A DNA stretch of 31,696 bases from DATBRC01 sp036560485 (GTDB lineage Bacteria; Pseudomonadota; Gammaproteobacteria; Burkholderiales; Burkholderiaceae_D). This document shows positions 22,584-30,321 of this stretch, piece by piece (position 1 is the first letter of the stretch; every line of letters starts with the position of its first letter). A model generated the notes under the pieces. The model made no database searches. It was given only the letters and a program-made list of their open reading frames with translations, and was not told where the DNA came from. The translations under genes were made by a program, and so were the position numbers. The stretch lies in assembly GCA_036560485.1 (NCBI GenBank), contig DATBRC010000077.1, positions 1-31,696 of the forward strand. The letters run 5' to 3'.

Positions 22584-24919
22584 CACGCTTTCTCCACGGT
22601 GATCGATCCAAACATGGCGCCAAGAGAGATTGTCGAGGCATGCGCCGCAGCTACACGTACGACATTGTCCGGCAATGTCTTGTCAATGCTGGCTGCAAGT
22701 GCCACGCTACCCTGCCCTTGCGCCACGTTAACCTGGTCGCCATCCTTGACGCCAAGCTTTTGCGCAAGAGCGATAGAGAGTCGTGCCTTTGGCGGCTGTG
22801 CATCTGTCGTTTCCTGCAGCGATTCCGCACGACGTACAATCGCATCAGAAAAATAAATCGGCACATCGGCGACACGTTCCAAACCTGTACCAGAATTTTG
22901 CGCTGCTGCTTGTGGCTGCAGATTAGCAAAGTTATTCAAGCGGGATGTCAGATCAAATCCGGTATCTGTTTTCTCGCCAATGATTTCAGTGCGAATGGCT
23001 TCGGATGTTTCATAATCAAATCCGCTCAAGCCAAGCAGATTGCCCAATACGCGCAATACTTTCCATGCTGGTCTCGTATCGCCTAACGGTTTCACTGATC
23101 CATTGAAACTTTGTGCACGTCCTTCGCAATTGACGAAGGTACCCGAGGTTTCAGTAAATGGTGCAATCGGCAACAACACATCCGCGTAGGCCATTCCATG
23201 CATGAAAGGCGTCAACGCAACGACCATCTCGGCTTGATCCAATGCAGCGCGCGCAACTTGTGGATTGTGGCTGTCAAATTCCGGCTCAGCATTCAACAGT
23301 ACATATGCCTTGCGTGGCAGCTCAAATGATTTCAGCGCGTTCGCGCCATTACCAGGCAATGCGTTGGCGAGATAGCCGCCTACCGTATTGCCGGCTTCCG
23401 TTAGATAACCAAATTTGGCATCGGTGTTTTGTGCAATCCATTGTGCCGCCACATGCAACTGCGAAGCCTGCGGATGCTGCGCCGCTGCATTACCAAGCAA
23501 GATGGCTTTTGGTTCACCAGACAACAGGCTTTCCGCAATTTTCTTTGCTTCCGCTGATGGAACGATTTTTTCAAAACCGACTGGAGCTGTAATTGATTTG
23601 GCTTGAGCAATCGCGACGATGACTTCACCAAGCGCGGATAGCCAAGCAGACGGCGCCTTGATCATCTTGTTTGCAACCGGCATCAACAAATCTTCATCCG
23701 TTGCATGCAGGACGTTGATTTTTGCCCCACGCTTTGCAGCCTGACGCAATCGCGCGGCCAGCAATGGATGATCCTTGCGCAGGAATGAACCGATGATGAA
23801 GGTACGTTTCAATTGCGAGAATTCATTAATTGACATTCCCAACCACGGCGTCACGTTGCCATCCAATGAGAAATCCGATTGGCGCAAACGGAAATCAATA
23901 TTTTCCGAACCCAGTCCACGTACCAATTTCTGCAGCAGAGACAATTCTTCCAAAGTAGAAGTAGGCGTACCGAGTGCAGCAATCGCATCGGCACCATGTT
24001 CATGTTTGATATTGCGCAGGCCATGAGCAACATACTGCAATGCAGTTTGCCACTCTGTCTCGATCCATTGACCGTTCTGCTTGATCATCGGCTTGGTCAA
24101 ACGCTGATCGCTATTCAAACCTTCATAGGCGAAACGATCCTTATCGGACAACCAGCATTCATTGATCTCTTCATTTTCCAACGGTAAAACGCGCAGAACC
24201 TTGCCGCCCTTGACTTGCACGATCAGGTTGGAACCCAATCCATCATGTGGACTCACCGATTTACGGCGGGACAATTCCCAGGTACGCGCGCTATAACGGA
24301 ATGGTTTGGATGTCAGTGCGCCGACCGGGCACAGATCAATCATATTACCCGACAATTCGGAATCGACAGTATTGCCGACGAAAGAGGTAATCTCCGAATG
24401 TTCGCCACGGCCAGTCATTCCCAACTCCATGACGCCCGCAATTTCCTGCCCAAAACGGACACAACGCGTACAGTGAATGCAACGCGACATCTCTTTCATG
24501 GAAATCAATGGCCCCACATCCTTATGATGCACGACGCGTTTCTCTTCTTCATAGCGCGACGCGGATGGGCCGTAGCCGACTGCCAAATCCTGCAGCTGGC
24601 ACTCCCCACCTTGATCGCAAATCGGGCAATCCAATGGGTGGTTGATCAGCAAAAATTCCATCACACTCTTTTGTGCCTTGACCGCTTTATCGCTATTCGA
24701 ACGCACAATCATGCCCGCAGTAACCGGAGTCGCGCAGGCTGGCAAAGGCTTGGGTGCCTTCTCAACCTCGACCAGACACATGCGGCAGTTGGCCGCAATG
24801 GATAACTTCTTGTGATAACAAAAATGTGGAATGTACGTGCCAAGTTTATTGGCAGCGTCCATCACCATGCTGCCTTCCAGCACTTCAACTTTTTTGCCGT
24901 CTATTTCGATTTCAACCAT
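22583..24919 (-). CDS. nuoG: NADH-quinone oxidoreductase subunit G
   Basis: The large Fe-S subunit of complex I, 778 aa from the ATG at 24919. That start is preferred over an in-frame GTG at 24931 because GGGTGAT stands 7 nt before it and MVEIEIDGKK is the family N-terminus. Ligands are complete for N1b (C34, C45, C48, C62), N5 (H94, C98, C101, C107) and N4 (C147, C150, C153, C197). The four extra N7 cysteines of E. coli NuoG are absent: the region reads SVSPHDGLGSN and later WLSDKDRF. This matches the mitochondrial/Paracoccus type. The rest is the molybdopterin-oxidoreductase-like domain, which lacks cofactor in this family. It is separated from nuoF by a GC-rich repeat hairpin. Confidence 0.96.
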   Translation of the reverse strand: MVEIEIDGKKVEVLEGSMVMDAANKLGTYIPHFCYHKKLSIAANCRMCLVEVEKAPKPLPACATPVTAGMIVRSNSDKAVKAQKSVMEFLLINHPLDCPICDQGGECQLQDLAVGYGPSASRYEEEKRVVHHKDVGPLISMKEMSRCIHCTRCVRFGQEIAGVMELGMTGRGEHSEITSFVGNTVDSELSGNMIDLCPVGALTSKPFRYSARTWELSRRKSVSPHDGLGSNLIVQVKGGKVLRVLPLENEEINECWLSDKDRFAYEGLNSDQRLTKPMIKQNGQWIETEWQTALQYVAHGLRNIKHEHGADAIAALGTPTSTLEELSLLQKLVRGLGSENIDFRLRQSDFSLDGNVTPWLGMSINEFSQLKRTFIIGSFLRKDHPLLAARLRQAAKRGAKINVLHATDEDLLMPVANKMIKAPSAWLSALGEVIVAIAQAKSITAPVGFEKIVPSAEAKKIAESLLSGEPKAILLGNAAAQHPQASQLHVAAQWIAQNTDAKFGYLTEAGNTVGGYLANALPGNGANALKSFELPRKAYVLLNAEPEFDSHNPQVARAALDQAEMVVALTPFMHGMAYADVLLPIAPFTETSGTFVNCEGRAQSFNGSVKPLGDTRPAWKVLRVLGNLLGLSGFDYETSEAIRTEIIGEKTDTGFDLTSRLNNFANLQPQAAAQNSGTGLERVADVPIYFSDAIVRRAESLQETTDAQPPKARLSIALAQKLGVKDGDQVNVAQGQGSVALAASIDKTLPDNVVRVAAAHASTISLGAMFGSITVEKA

Positions 24920-24944
24920 AGTTCTTATCACCCATTACTATTCG

Positions 24945-25043
24945 CCCCTCCCTTTCAAGGGGAGGGTTGGGGCGGGGATGGGTTTCGGCCGGCCACCAAA
25001 ACAAAACCCATCCCCCACCTAACCTCCCTCTTGAAGGGGGAGG
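24945..25043. repeat. GC-rich inverted-repeat element between nuoF and nuoG
   Basis: Two roughly 40-nt arms (24946-24985 and 25004-25043) are imperfect reverse complements separated by 18 nt. The inner parts, GGGGATGGGTTT and AAACCCATCCCC, pair perfectly. Each arm also contains its own small palindrome around CTTTCAAGG or CTTGAAGG. It fills nearly the whole 118-nt gap inside the nuo operon, so it is transcribed. No T-run follows, so it looks like a repetitive extragenic (REP-like) element rather than a terminator. Confidence 0.75.
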
Positions 25044-25049
25044 AATTAA

Positions 25050-26345
25050 TTACACGTAAGCGGGCACCAAGCAGTGCTTGTGCTCAATATGATATTCAAA
25101 CTCTTCGCGATAATTCTTGATGAATGCGCGTACCGGCATGGCAGCAGCATCGCCCAGCGCGCAAATGGTCCTGCCTTGGATATTGTCAGCGATTGAATTC
25201 AGCATATCCAAATCATCCGCACGACCTTGTCCATGTTCGATCCGATGAATCATCCGATACAACCAGCCGGTGCCTTCGCGGCACGGAGTACACTGACCGC
25301 AAGATTCTTCAAAATAGAAATAAGACAAGCGCAACAGCGATTTGACCATGCAACGCGTTTCATCCATCACGATCACCGCACCGGAACCCAGCATCGAACC
25401 GGCCTTCGCGATCGAGTCGTAATCCATATCGGTCGCCATCATGACTTCACCAGTCAACACCGGCATCGATGATCCGCCAGGGATGACGGCTTTGATTTTC
25501 TTGCCGTCGCGCATACCGCCTGCCAATTCCAGCAAGGTCGCAAAAGGTGTACCAAGAGGAATTTCATAATTACCGGGTTTTGCTACGTCACCTGATATCG
25601 AGAAAATCTTGGTGCCACCGTTATTCGGTTTGCCGAGTGCGGCATATGCTTCGCCACCCATCTTGAACACGAAAGGAACGGCTGCAAATGTTTCGGTGTT
25701 ATTGATGGTGGTCGGCTTGCCGTACAAGCCGAAGCTGGCCGGGAAAGGTGGTTTGAAGCGCGGCTGGCCTTTTTTACCTTCAAGCGATTCAAGCAATGCG
25801 GTTTCTTCACCGCAGATATAAGCGCCATAGCCATGGAACGCATGCAGCTGAAAATTGAATTCGCTGCCCATGATCTTGTCGCCCAGGAAGCCAGCGGCGC
25901 GTGCTTCTTCCAATGCTTCTTCAAAGCGCTCGTAATCCGCCCAGATCTCGCCATGAATATAGTTGTAGCCGACGGTGATGCCCATTGCATACGCACCAAT
26001 CGCCATGCCTTCAATCAACGCATGCGGGTTGTAACGAATGATATCGCGATCCTTGAATGTGCCCGGCTCGCCTTCATCGGAGTTACAAACCAGATATTTT
26101 TGTCCAGGGAATTGGCGTGGCATGAAACTCCACTTCAGCCCAGTCGGAAAACCTGCACCACCGCGACCACGCAGTGATGATGCTTTCAATTCAGCGACAA
26201 CTTGTTCCGGCGTGATTTTGTCATTCAGAATCCGCTTCAGCGATTCATAGCCGCCACGCTTGACGTAGTCGGCCAAATGCCAATTCTGCCCATTAAGGCC
26301 GGCAAGAATCAGAGGCTTGATATGGCGGTCATGCAAACTGGTCAT
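25050..26345 (-). CDS. nuoF: NADH-quinone oxidoreductase subunit F
   Basis: The 431-aa NADH- and FMN-binding subunit of complex I, where NADH is oxidised. Motifs are GRGGAGFPTG (60-69), the nucleotide-binding CNSDEGEPGTFKDR, GYGAYICGEETALLESLEGKKG, and the N3 [4Fe-4S] ligands C349, C352, C355 (ESCGQCTPCREG) and C395 (RTICALGD). The ATG overlaps the nuoE stop by 4 nt (ATGA), so translation is coupled. The length is usual. Downstream the repeat hairpin separates it from nuoG. Confidence 0.97.
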   Translation of the reverse strand: MTSLHDRHIKPLILAGLNGQNWHLADYVKRGGYESLKRILNDKITPEQVVAELKASSLRGRGGAGFPTGLKWSFMPRQFPGQKYLVCNSDEGEPGTFKDRDIIRYNPHALIEGMAIGAYAMGITVGYNYIHGEIWADYERFEEALEEARAAGFLGDKIMGSEFNFQLHAFHGYGAYICGEETALLESLEGKKGQPRFKPPFPASFGLYGKPTTINNTETFAAVPFVFKMGGEAYAALGKPNNGGTKIFSISGDVAKPGNYEIPLGTPFATLLELAGGMRDGKKIKAVIPGGSSMPVLTGEVMMATDMDYDSIAKAGSMLGSGAVIVMDETRCMVKSLLRLSYFYFEESCGQCTPCREGTGWLYRMIHRIEHGQGRADDLDMLNSIADNIQGRTICALGDAAAMPVRAFIKNYREEFEYHIEHKHCLVPAYV

Positions 26346-26821
26346 TTTTTCAGTTCCTCCACCAGCGCATCAATTTTGTCATTCGACATGTGCGCGCACA
26401 TGCGCTTGTTATTCACCAGCAAAACCGGAGCATCGCCACAAGCCCCCATGCATTCACCTTCTTGCAATGTGAACTGTCCATCTGCTGTCGTTTCCTTGTA
26501 ATCGACACCGAGCTTCTGCTTCAGGTAGTGTGCAGCCTTCTCGCCGCCCGACAATGCACAAGGCAAGTTGGTGCAAATAGTAATCTTTGATTTTCCGACC
26601 GGCTTGAGGTTATACATTGCATAGAATGTAGCCACCTCCTCAACCGCAATCGCGGGCATGCCAAGGTAATCGGCAACGTCGCGCATCACTTCCGGCGCGA
26701 GCCATCCTTTTTCATCTTGCGCAATGGCAAGCGCTGCCATCACGGCAGACTGTTTTTGATCCGCAGGAAATTTCGCGACTTCGCGATCAATTTTTTTATA
26801 AGATTCAGGACTTAACAGCAT
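26342..26821 (-). CDS. nuoE: NADH-quinone oxidoreductase subunit E
   Basis: The 159-aa thioredoxin-like subunit of the NADH dehydrogenase module carrying [2Fe-2S] cluster N1a. The four ligands are C83 and C88 (CTNLPC) and C124 and C128 (GECMGAC). The preceding helical domain has EEVATFYAMYNLKPVGK. It lies 47 nt after nuoD and overlaps nuoF by 4 nt. The length is normal. Confidence 0.96.
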   Translation of the reverse strand: MLLSPESYKKIDREVAKFPADQKQSAVMAALAIAQDEKGWLAPEVMRDVADYLGMPAIAVEEVATFYAMYNLKPVGKSKITICTNLPCALSGGEKAAHYLKQKLGVDYKETTADGQFTLQEGECMGACGDAPVLLVNNKRMCAHMSNDKIDALVEELKK

Positions 26822-26868
26822 ATTGTCAGCTATTCGTGCGCATTGTTCCGCGCGGGTTATTGATACAT

Positions 26869-28122
26869 CTATCGGTCAATCTCACCAAACACAATGTCTT
26901 GCGTGCCGATGATCGTTACAGCATCCGCAATCATGTGGCCCTTTGCCATCTCATTCAAACCTTGCAAGTGTGCAAAACCAGGTGCGCGAATCTTCATTCG
27001 ATACGGCTTGTTCGCGCCATCCGACACCAGGTAAATACCAAATTCGCCTTTTGGATGTTCTACTGAAGCATAGGCCTCACCTGGAGGCACATGGAAGCCT
27101 TCGGTGAACAATTTGAAATGATGGATCAGCTCTTCCATGTTGGTCTTCATGCCAACACGTGACGGTGGAGCCACTTTGTGATTGTCGCTCATCACCGGAC
27201 CGGGATTGTTCCGCAGCCATTCGATACATTGCTTGATGATGCGATTTGATTGGCGCATCTCTTCAACGCGAACCAGATAGCGATCGTAACAATCACCGTT
27301 CACACCAACAGGAATATCGAAATCGAGCAAGTCATAGACTTCATACGGTTGTTTCTTGCGCAAATCCCATTCCACACCGGAGCCGCGCAGCATCGCGCCG
27401 GTAAAACCCATCGCCTTCGCGCGTTCCGGCGATACGACACCAATGCCAACCAAACGCTGCTTCCAGATACGGTTATCGGTCAACAAAGTCTCATACTCAT
27501 CGACGTATTTCGGGAAACGATTGGTGAAATCTTCAATGAAGTCGAGCAATGAACCTTGCCGGTTTTCATTCAGCTGTTTGATTGCCTTAGCGTTACGCAT
27601 CATTGAAGCTGCGTACTGAGGCATCGCATCCGGCAAATCACGATACACACCACCTGGGCGATAGTATGCTGCATGCAAACGCGCACCGGAGACCGCCTCA
27701 TAGCAATCCATCAAATCTTCACGCTCGCGAAATGCATACAGGAACACAGCCATCGCACCCACGTCCAGTGCATGCGCACCCAACCACAGCAAGTGATTCA
27801 GCAAACGCGTAATCTCGTCGAACATCACGCGGATGTATTGCGCGCGCATCGGCACTTCAAGGCCAAGCAATTTTTCAATTGCCATCACATACGCATGCTC
27901 GTTACACATCATCGACACATAATCGAGACGATCCATGTACGGCACGGATTGCAGATAGGTTTTTTGTTCAGCCAACTTCTCGGTTGCACGATGCAACAAG
28001 CCGATATGCGGATCAGCGCGCTGAATGACTTCGCCATCCAATTCGAGCACAAGACGCAACACGCCGTGTGCCGCAGGATGCTGCGGGCCAAAGTTGAGAG
28101 TGTAATTTTTAATCTCGGCCAT
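26869..28122 (-). CDS. nuoD: NADH-quinone oxidoreductase subunit D
   Basis: The 417-aa 49-kDa-type subunit of the connecting module of complex I, contributing to the quinone-binding site beside NuoB. Motifs are NFGPQHPAAHGVLRLVLELDGE, the HIGLLHRATEKL segment, ARLHAAYYRPGGVYRDLP and the C-terminal GTQDIVFGEIDR. It is a stand-alone gene, not fused to nuoC as in E. coli. The ATG shares one base with the nuoC stop (TAATG). Confidence 0.97.
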   Translation of the reverse strand: MAEIKNYTLNFGPQHPAAHGVLRLVLELDGEVIQRADPHIGLLHRATEKLAEQKTYLQSVPYMDRLDYVSMMCNEHAYVMAIEKLLGLEVPMRAQYIRVMFDEITRLLNHLLWLGAHALDVGAMAVFLYAFREREDLMDCYEAVSGARLHAAYYRPGGVYRDLPDAMPQYAASMMRNAKAIKQLNENRQGSLLDFIEDFTNRFPKYVDEYETLLTDNRIWKQRLVGIGVVSPERAKAMGFTGAMLRGSGVEWDLRKKQPYEVYDLLDFDIPVGVNGDCYDRYLVRVEEMRQSNRIIKQCIEWLRNNPGPVMSDNHKVAPPSRVGMKTNMEELIHHFKLFTEGFHVPPGEAYASVEHPKGEFGIYLVSDGANKPYRMKIRAPGFAHLQGLNEMAKGHMIADAVTIIGTQDIVFGEIDR

Positions 28123-28718
28123 TATTTCATCCCGTATTGTTCTTCACGAATCACGCGCGGTATGATTTCACGCGGCTCAATCGTTACAGGTTGATAAATG
28201 ACGCGTTTTTGTTCAGGGTCGTAACGCATCTCTACATAACCGGAAACCGGGAAATCTTTGCGGAACGGATGACCAATGAATCCATAGTCAGTCAAAATGC
28301 GGCGCAAATCATCATGGCCATCGAACAAGATACCGAAAAAGTCGAAAGCTTCCCGCTCATACCAATTAGCTGATGGCCAAATATCAGTGACCGATGCAAC
28401 AACCGGCACTTCATCATCTTCAGCAAACACCCGCACACGTACGCGCCAGTTATTTTTAATCGATAGCAAGTGCGATACAACTGCAAAACGAGCGCCTTCC
28501 CAAGCACCATCGCCATACGTCGAATAATCAAGGCCGCACAAGTCAATCAATTCTTCAAAGCGCAAATCAGCATGATCACGCAGCACACGCATCGCCGATA
28601 AATAATTCGTGGCCTTGACGACAATTGCGACTTCGCCCAATGAAGTCGTCAAGCTTTGCAAATGATCGCCCAATGCGTTACGCAGGGCAGCTTCGAGTGT
28701 TTCAAGTTTCGTCGTCAT
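28122..28718 (-). CDS. nuoC: NADH-quinone oxidoreductase subunit C
   Basis: The 198-aa 30-kDa-type subunit of the connecting module of complex I. Family signatures are FEELIDLCGLDY, the VSVTDIWPSANWYEREAFDFFGI block (read here as ASVTDIWPSANWYERE) and RRILTDYGFIGHPFRKDFP. It is 20 nt downstream of nuoB and abuts nuoD with a one-base overlap. Separate nuoC and nuoD genes are the usual betaproteobacterial form. Confidence 0.96.
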   Translation of the reverse strand: MTTKLETLEAALRNALGDHLQSLTTSLGEVAIVVKATNYLSAMRVLRDHADLRFEELIDLCGLDYSTYGDGAWEGARFAVVSHLLSIKNNWRVRVRVFAEDDEVPVVASVTDIWPSANWYEREAFDFFGILFDGHDDLRRILTDYGFIGHPFRKDFPVSGYVEMRYDPEQKRVIYQPVTIEPREIIPRVIREEQYGMK

Positions 28719-28738
28719 ATTTGTACTAAGTCAGTCTC

Positions 28739-29215
28739 TTAGCGTGCGATCGTATTGGTACGTTTGATTTTGTTTTGCAGTTGCATGATGCCGTACAACA
28801 GCGCCTCGGCAGTCGGAGGGCAACCTGGCACATACACATCCACGGGAACAATGCGATCACACCCACGCACTACTGAATATGAATAATGATAATAGCCACC
28901 ACCATTGGCACACGAGCCCATCGAGATGACCCAACGCGGCTCGGCCATCTGGTCATACACTTTACGTAATGCCGGCGCCATTTTGTTGCACAAGGTACCA
29001 GCAACGATCATCACGTCAGATTGACGCGGCGACGGCCGGAACACCACACCGAAACGATCAAGGTCATAACGCGATGCACCTGCATGCATCATTTCCACTG
29101 CGCAGCAGGCCAAACCAAACGTCATCGGCCACATTGAGCCGGTACGCGTCCAGTTGATCAGCTTATCCGCTGTCGTGGTAACAAAACCTTCGTTCAATAC
29201 GCCTTCAATTGACAT
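28739..29215 (-). CDS. nuoB: NADH-quinone oxidoreductase subunit B
   Basis: The 158-aa subunit holding the terminal cluster N2, which reduces ubiquinone. The unusual tandem cysteines C37-C38 (LACCAVEMM) plus C102 (GSCANGGGYY) and C132 (PGCPPTAEAL) give the four ligands. RGCDRIVPVDVYVPGCPP is the family signature. It begins 3 nt after the nuoA stop. The length is normal for the short proteobacterial/mitochondrial type. Confidence 0.97.
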   Translation of the reverse strand: MSIEGVLNEGFVTTTADKLINWTRTGSMWPMTFGLACCAVEMMHAGASRYDLDRFGVVFRPSPRQSDVMIVAGTLCNKMAPALRKVYDQMAEPRWVISMGSCANGGGYYHYSYSVVRGCDRIVPVDVYVPGCPPTAEALLYGIMQLQNKIKRTNTIAR

Positions 29216-29218
29216 GGC

Positions 29219-29578
29219 TCATTCCCAATCAAGGGCACCTTTCTTCCAGATGTACCAAAACCCGACGACGAATTCAGCGATAAACACCATCATCGTGACA
29301 AAGCCAGCCCACCCAAGATCGCGCATCGCTACGCCCCATGGGAAGAAAAATGCCGTTTCAAGATCAAACAAAATGAAGAGAATCGCGATGAGGTAATAGC
29401 GCACATCGAACTTCATGCGCGCATCTTCGAAAGCCTCAAAGCCGCATTCGTATGGAGAATCTTTTTCAGGGTCGGGCTTGAATGGCGCAATTAAGCGACC
29501 AAGAATTTGAGGAACGACACCGACTCCGATGCCGACAAGGATAAAGAGAAGAATGGGCAGATAATTTTCGAGGTTCAC
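29219..29578 (-). CDS. nuoA: NADH-quinone oxidoreductase subunit A
   Basis: A 119-aa membrane subunit of complex I with three transmembrane helices. It has the loop motif DSPYECGFEAFEDARMKFDVRYYLIAILFILFDLETAFFFPW, which is diagnostic in order and content. Translation starts at a GTG (29578) with no strong Shine-Dalgarno sequence. The predicted transcription start is only a few bases upstream, so the operon mRNA may be almost leaderless. It is the first gene of the nuo operon and lies downstream of the tRNA-Leu terminator. Confidence 0.95.
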   Translation of the reverse strand: MNLENYLPILLFILVGIGVGVVPQILGRLIAPFKPDPEKDSPYECGFEAFEDARMKFDVRYYLIAILFILFDLETAFFFPWGVAMRDLGWAGFVTMMVFIAEFVVGFWYIWKKGALDWE

Positions 29579-29586
29579 GGTTCGCC

Positions 29587-29592
29587 AGTATA
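29587..29592 (-). promoter_or_regulatory. -10 element of the nuo operon promoter
   Basis: TATACT on the minus strand is a 5/6 match to the -10 consensus. It places the start near 29580-29581, two or three bases before the nuoA GTG. No -35 match occurs at 16-18 nt, as expected for an activator-dependent promoter driven by the FNR-type box just upstream. Confidence 0.5.
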
Positions 29593-29615
29593 TTGAACAA
29601 TTAGTGGATTGCTAT

Positions 29616-29629
29616 TTGATTTGAATCAA
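29616..29629. promoter_or_regulatory. Perfect FNR/ANR consensus box upstream of nuoA
   Basis: TTGAT-TTGA-ATCAA matches the FNR/ANR/DNR half-site consensus TTGAT-N4-ATCAA at all ten positions. Its centre (29622.5) is 41.5 to 42.5 nt from a start at 29581 or 29580, the class II activation position. It lies between the tRNA-Leu terminator and nuoA. Confidence 0.65.
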
Positions 29630-29646
29630 AAAATTGCTTCCCCGAT

Positions 29647-29677
29647 AAAAAGCCAGCTAGGTACATCCTTTGCTGGC
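29647..29677 (-). terminator. Intrinsic terminator of tRNA-Leu
   Basis: On the minus strand GCCAGC (29677-29672), a 14-nt loop and GCTGGC (29657-29652) are followed by TTTTT. It starts 14 nt beyond the tRNA 3' end and separates the tRNA transcript from the nuo operon. Confidence 0.75.
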
Positions 29678-29690
29678 CTCATTATTCTTT

Positions 29691-29775
29691 TGGTGCCGAC
29701 GGCGAGACTCGAACTCGCACAGCTTACGCTACTACCCCCTCAAGATAGCGTGTCTACCAATTTCACCACGTCGGC
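29691..29775 (-). tRNA. tRNA-Leu (anticodon GAG)
   Basis: The 85-nt gene folds as a class II tRNA. The acceptor stem is GCCGACG with CGTCGGC and an encoded ACCA end. The D-arm reads GTGAAATTGGTAGACAC. The anticodon stem CTATC/GGTAG carries loop TTGAGGG, with anticodon GAG. There is a long variable arm, and the T-arm is GCGAG-TTCGAGT-CTCGC. GAG reads CUC and CUU leucine codons. Its position between secG and nuoA matches other betaproteobacteria. Confidence 0.97.
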
Positions 29776-29786
29776 GCAAGACTTCC

Positions 29787-29816
29787 ATTGTACCTTGCTT
29801 TAACTCTTTTATTCAA
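29787..29816 (-). promoter_or_regulatory. Promoter of tRNA-Leu
   Basis: On the minus strand TTGAAT (29816-29811) and TACAAT (29792-29787) are 18 nt apart. The -10 ends 11 nt before the mature tRNA 5' end. A small palindrome, CAATTC-A-GAATTG (29814-29826), overlaps the -35. Confidence 0.55.
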
Positions 29817-29872
29817 TTCAGAATTGCACGAATACAAGAGCGTCCGAGGTATACATCGTGCTTATATCACGC

Positions 29873-30277
29873 TTACTTTGGAATCTGGTTCGATTGGCCT
29901 GCCCCATTCGCTGGAGCAGCAGCACTGCTTGCCGGATTAGCTGCAGCGGGCGCAACTGGTTTTTCAGCAGGTGCCGCTGCTGGCGCAGAAATAGGGGCAG
30001 TCGGTAAATTTTCCAGCACTCCACCATTCACGGTATTATGCCTGCTGCCAAAGTAAGCCAATGCCAGCGTCGCGCCAAAAAAGATCGCAGCTGCCACACC
30101 GGTGGACTTTGACAGGAAATTGGAAGATCCGGTCGCACCGAATAAACTTCCGGACGCGCCCGAGCCAAAAGCTGCCCCCATATCTGCACCTTTGCCATGT
30201 TGCAGTAGAACGAGACCGATAATGACTAAAGCTGCCAAGACTTGGACAACGACGATAACTGTGAACAAAGTATTCAT
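29873..30277 (-). CDS. secG: Preprotein translocase subunit SecG
   Basis: A 134-aa auxiliary subunit of the SecYEG protein-export channel in the inner membrane. Two transmembrane helices (about 3-25 and 58-78) flank the conserved cytoplasmic loop LLQHGKGADMGAAFGSGASGSLFGATGSSNFLSKST, which identifies the family. The C-terminal 50 residues form an Ala/Pro-rich tail (PAAAPAEKPVAPAAANPASS), common and variable among betaproteobacterial SecG proteins. It lies 44 nt after tpiA, so co-transcription from the tpiA promoter is likely. Confidence 0.95.
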   Translation of the reverse strand: MNTLFTVIVVVQVLAALVIIGLVLLQHGKGADMGAAFGSGASGSLFGATGSSNFLSKSTGVAAAIFFGATLALAYFGSRHNTVNGGVLENLPTAPISAPAAAPAEKPVAPAAANPASSAAAPANGAGQSNQIPK

Positions 30278-30321
30278 TTAATAAATTTCCGATTCCGGTT
30301 TGATTCCAATGTTATAAATAT

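Noticed and set aside
24920..24931. GTG start at 24931 for nuoG
   Set aside because: The ATG at 24919 has a well-placed GGGTGAT and gives the family N-terminus MVEIEIDGKK.
24945..25043. The nuoF-nuoG hairpin as an intrinsic terminator splitting the operon
   Set aside because: No T-run follows on the minus strand and nuoG lacks an obvious own promoter; a repeat element is the better reading.
29670..30056. A 128-codon plus-strand frame with an Ala/Gly-rich end
   Set aside because: It runs antisense through tRNA-Leu and secG; the apparent Ala/Gly-rich composition is the complement of the SecG Ala/Pro-rich tail.
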